Origin: Curtobacterium sp. GC_Cur_3 | GTDB lineage: Bacteria; Actinomycetota; Actinomycetes; Actinomycetales; Microbacteriaceae | Length of the DNA stretch: 61,025 nt | Reading direction: 5' to 3' | NCBI RefSeq assembly: GCF_026544205.1 | Contig: NZ_JALNUI010000025.1 | Location: forward strand, 1 to 61,025 | Part shown: piece after piece, positions 58,502 through 61,025 of the stretch | Numbering within the stretch: position 1 is the first letter of the stretch | Layout of the letters: every line of letters begins with the position of its first letter | Made by a program: the position numbers and the translations under genes | Notes under the pieces: generated by a model | Told to the model about the DNA's origin: nothing | The model's input: only the letters and a program-made list of their open reading frames with translations | Databases searched by the model: none

Positions 58502-58768
58502 TTGCTGACGAGCACCGAACCCCAGCTGCACATCCGCACGGTCTCCCCCGTCGCTCGGTCGCGTGGCGACCTCCGCATCCTCGACGTCCGTGACGACCTC
58601 TCCCGCGTGACCCGAACCAACGGCGAGATCGTCGGGTACGTCGACCGGGTCGACATCGCCGGCGGCACCGCGTACCGCGCTCGTCGCTACGTCCCGGCCG
58701 AACGCCGCTTCGTGGAGCTGCCCAACGTGTGGTCCGCCGACGACGCAGTGGACTGCCTCCGCTGGTGA
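58502..58768 (+). CDS. 88-aa protein, unknown function
   Basis: Start TTG 58502 with AAGGAG five bases upstream. The product (QLHIRTVSPVARSRGDLRILD, VTRTNGEIVGYVDRVDIAGG, ARRYVPAERRFVELPNVWSADDAVDCLRW) looks like a compact beta-strand domain; I know no family. An ATG start is absent, so the exact beginning is less sure. Divergent from msrA. Confidence 0.75.
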   Translation: MLTSTEPQLHIRTVSPVARSRGDLRILDVRDDLSRVTRTNGEIVGYVDRVDIAGGTAYRARRYVPAERRFVELPNVWSADDAVDCLRW

Positions 58769-58905
58769 CGGCGGCGGCGCTGACGCTGCTGCCCGCTCGG
58801 CAGCGCTGACGCGGGTGCGTGGTCCACGGCGGTGACACCGGTCGGATGCGGGGAACGCCGTCGAAGGTCCCTCAGAAGACGCTCGCTCCTGGATATGGTG
58901 CGCGC

Positions 58906-60252
58906 ATGGACTGGTGGAACGACTTCATCGACTGGACTTCGTCGGACACGGGCTGGCGGGTCTTCTCGGGAGCGGTGATCCCCTTCGTGGCGATCATCGT
59001 CGCCGGGATCGTCGCAGCCCTCATCGGCCGCAGCGCCACCAAGCGCGTGGTCGCCCTGCAGGAACGCGAGTCGAAGAACGCCGCGGTCGCAGCGATCATC
59101 ACCGCTGCTCGCAAGGCCGCGACCTGGGGTTCGCTCGGCCACGACGAGCGGAACTACACCGACCACCTCGCCGAGGACGCGGACATCCGCCTGCGCCTGC
59201 TCCCGACCTCCGGCGCACCGCTCGCCGCCACCTGGGCGCAGCACGAGATCGCGGACATCAAGAAGAACTCCTCGACGTTCAACTTCCAGGCCGACCAGTC
59301 CCTCGCCGAGTTCCGCGACCGGCTGCTCGAGTGGCAGGCCCGTCCGGGCCGTGCGAAGAAGCTGTTCAAGAGCGACCTGGAACGCTGGAAGTTCGAGACC
59401 CCCGACCCCGACGCGGACCTGATCAAGCGCCAGCAGAACTGGAGCGCCGACCAGGCGGACAGCAAGCGCGCCCCCGAGTCGACGCCGACGCCGGCCACCC
59501 CGACCACGACGTCGCTCCGTGCCCCCCAGCGGACAGGAGGCTCCCCCGCCTCCGCCGCGCAGCCCACCTCCGCCGCGTCCGGCTCCACCGCCCCTGCCGC
59601 GGTCGGCGGGACCGCCGCCGCGTTCGCCGCAGCACGCTCCGACGTCGGCACGTCGGGAGCCGGTTCCGACTCGGACTCTGGTTCCCGCTCCGACGAGACG
59701 ACGCCGATCACGGACGGTACGACGCGCTCGTACGCCGAGGGCGTCACCCAGCCGTACTCCGACGGTGCGACGCGCTCGTTCGGCGAGGGCGTCACGCAGC
59801 CGTACTCCGACGGGGTCACCCGCCAGTACGCCGGCTCGTCGGACGGCGTCACCCGGCCCTACGGTGACGACCAGGTGGCGCCGATCCGTCCTGCGCTCGG
59901 CAACGCCGGCTCCTCCACGCGCGACTCGTCGATCCCGTCGTGGTCCTCCGCAGCGTCGCCCGCGTCCCCCGCATCGTCGGGCTCGTCGTCGGTCTCGTCG
60001 TCGGGTTCGACGTCGGCGTCCGACTCGGACAACGACGACGCGGTGGACGACACCGTCTCCCCCGAGCGCCTCGCGGAACTGCGTGACGCCAGGACTCGCG
60101 ACGGCGAGCAGGACGCTCCCGTCGCCAGCTCCGCCACGCCGACGTCGGCGCCGACCCCGTCCGAGGACACCCCCGCGGACGCGGACGAGGCGACCTACAC
60201 GCAGCCGATCAGCGCGAACGAGCTCCGCCGTCGCGCCGAGGACGACGAGTAG
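58906..60252 (+). CDS. Membrane-anchored protein with Thr-Gln-Pro repeats
   Basis: 448 aa. One membrane helix at 17-40 (VFSGAVIPFVAIIVAGIVAALIG), a helical cytoplasmic domain (about 45-175, ESKNAAVAAIITAARKAATWG), then a long disordered Ser/Pro/Ala/Thr tail. Residues about 267-325 hold repeats of the form DGVTQPYSDGATRSF (seven T-R or T-Q plus Y/F units). The last residues TYTQPISANELRRRAEDDE repeat the TQP motif. Threonines before Gln suggest phosphorylation by a PknB-type kinase and FHA binding; inference only. TATGGT (58894-58899) six bases before ATG makes it leaderless. Confidence 0.85.
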   Translation: MDWWNDFIDWTSSDTGWRVFSGAVIPFVAIIVAGIVAALIGRSATKRVVALQERESKNAAVAAIITAARKAATWGSLGHDERNYTDHLAEDADIRLRLLPTSGAPLAATWAQHEIADIKKNSSTFNFQADQSLAEFRDRLLEWQARPGRAKKLFKSDLERWKFETPDPDADLIKRQQNWSADQADSKRAPESTPTPATPTTTSLRAPQRTGGSPASAAQPTSAASGSTAPAAVGGTAAAFAAARSDVGTSGAGSDSDSGSRSDETTPITDGTTRSYAEGVTQPYSDGATRSFGEGVTQPYSDGVTRQYAGSSDGVTRPYGDDQVAPIRPALGNAGSSTRDSSIPSWSSAASPASPASSGSSSVSSSGSTSASDSDNDDAVDDTVSPERLAELRDARTRDGEQDAPVASSATPTSAPTPSEDTPADADEATYTQPISANELRRRAEDDE

Positions 60253-60275
60253 TCACTCGCACACCCAGAACACGG

Positions 60276-60311
60276 ACGAGGGCCGCCATCCGATCGGATG
60301 GCGGCCCTCGT
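60276..60311. terminator. Bidirectional terminator
   Basis: Perfect 36-bp palindrome centred on CGATCG between the membrane-protein gene and tRNA-Arg, which face each other. Confidence 0.9.
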
Positions 60312-60317
60312 CGTCGG

Positions 60318-60390
60318 TGCCCCCGGCAGGAATCGAACCCGCGGCACGGTGGGTAGAAACCACCTGCTCTATCCACTGAGCTACGGGGGC
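60318..60390 (-). tRNA. tRNA-Arg (TCT)
   Basis: 73-nt cloverleaf; acceptor GCCCCCG/CGGGGGC with discriminator A, D arm TAGCTCAGTGGATAGAGCA, anticodon stem GGTGG/CCACC with loop TTTCTAC (anticodon TCT), T loop GGTTCGATTCC. CCA is not encoded. Confidence 0.95.
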
Positions 60391-60404
60391 TGACTCCCTC
60401 GATC

Positions 60405-60965
60405 TTATTCCGGACGGCGGGTGAGGCGGTCGACCCACGCGTCGACCTCCCGCTGCGAACGCAGGCGCACGATGCGCAGGTGCGGCGCGGAGTGCTCGAG
60501 CGGTGGCACCTGCTGCCGCATCTTCCGCTGGGTCCGGAGGGCCCACCGCACGATGTGGTCCGGGCTCGTGAAGAACGTCCAGAACGGCGGCTCGACGTTG
60601 CCGTTCCACAGCTCGACCCGGCCGACTCGCCGACGGATGGTCCGACGCAGGAGTCGCCAGAACGCCACCGGGATCGGCAGGTCGAGCCAGACGAGGGTGT
60701 CGGCGCGCTCGACCAGCAACGCCCGCACCTGGTGGTACTGCCACTCGGTGACCCAGGTCGGCTCGGACGTGTAGGCCTCGACCTCGGCGACGAACCCCGG
60801 CCGCGGCACCCATCCCGGCCCGTGGTACCGGCTGTCGATCTCGGTGTGCGGGACCCCGAGCGCCCGACCGATGCGCCCCGCGGTCGTGGTCTTGCCCACG
60901 CCGGTCGTCCCCGCGACGAGCACGCGCCGGGGCACCGGGTCGAGGACGTCATCGGCGCCGAACAT
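60405..60965 (-). CDS. P-loop NTPase, adenylate-kinase-like topology protein
   Basis: 186 aa. Walker A is VAGTTGVGKTTTAG at 16-29; then EIDSRYHGPGWVPRP and VWLDLPIPVAFWRLLRRTIRRR are typical of the FlaR/topology-modulation kinase-like proteins. The substrate (nucleotide or shikimate-like) is unknown. Leaderless: TAGGGT (60972-60977, minus) is six bases before ATG 60965. tRNA-Arg follows 15 bases downstream. Confidence 0.9.
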   Translation of the reverse strand: MFGADDVLDPVPRRVLVAGTTGVGKTTTAGRIGRALGVPHTEIDSRYHGPGWVPRPGFVAEVEAYTSEPTWVTEWQYHQVRALLVERADTLVWLDLPIPVAFWRLLRRTIRRRVGRVELWNGNVEPPFWTFFTSPDHIVRWALRTQRKMRQQVPPLEHSAPHLRIVRLRSQREVDAWVDRLTRRPE

Positions 60966-61025
60966 CCGTCGACCCTACCGACGCGTCCCGGCGCCCGCTC
61001 GGCCGCCCGGGTGTCGAGCGGGCGA

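Overview
The window is very GC-rich, actinobacterial DNA. Gene content and style fit a member of the Microbacteriaceae, and Curtobacterium or a close relative is my best guess. Signs are paired clpP1/clpP2 behind tig, an Rv2466c-type mycothiol-linked thioredoxin-fold protein, a DUF3566 membrane protein, truncated globin glbO, Tat-type lipoproteins, and many start codons sitting 6-7 bases after a TANNNT -10 box (leaderless mRNAs). I made no database search; all family names come from motifs I can read.

Layout. (1) 0.3-4.0 kb: housekeeping block on the minus strand (tRNA-Pro, tig, clpP1, clpP2), a small membrane protein and tRNA-Gly. (2) 4.0-15.8 kb: carbohydrate use: a GH10 enzyme whose stop codon lies inside the 3' end of tRNA-Gly, an alpha/beta hydrolase, and a LacI-controlled regulon (Tat lipoprotein, two permeases, GH31, LacI, GH2) with two identical 16-bp operators inside its promoters. 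(3) 15.8-26.6 kb: a phosphotransferase, then an operon that reads as a complete high-mannose N-glycan foraging system: secreted Endo-H-like GH18, GH38 alpha-mannosidase, GH5 (beta-mannosidase-like), two permeases and a binding lipoprotein, with a divergent LacI regulator. (4) 26.9-32.1 kb: AraC regulator, two membrane proteins, a NarL-type two-component system with an EamA exporter, and a small gene under a perfect SOS box. (5) 32.2-33.1 kb: a gene-free tandem array of about 180-bp units, each starting with a 50-bp hairpin element that also occurs alone elsewhere. (6) 33.1-41.7 kb: a seven-gene peptide-uptake operon. (7) 41.8-44.0 kb: PaiB-like protein and amidohydrolase. (8) 44.0-61.0 kb: nei, rpiB, XRE/GNAT pair, Rv2466c-like, pepN, mscS, glbO, epimerase, two thioesterases, ettA, ssb, msrA, a repeat-rich membrane protein, tRNA-Arg and a P-loop kinase-like protein.

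Parts 1 and 8 follow, in order and strand, the Mycobacterium tuberculosis block clpP2-clpP1-tig ... nei-rpiB-Rv2466c-pepN-glbO ... thioesterase-ettA-ssb (Rv2460c to Rv2478c, recalled from memory). About 40 kb of catabolic and regulatory genes has been placed between tig/tRNA-Gly and nei. The most interesting items are the N-glycan locus, the split synteny block, the 50-bp hairpin family with its tandem array, a second palindrome family with a covarying base pair, and the divergent leaderless gene pair whose start codons overlap.
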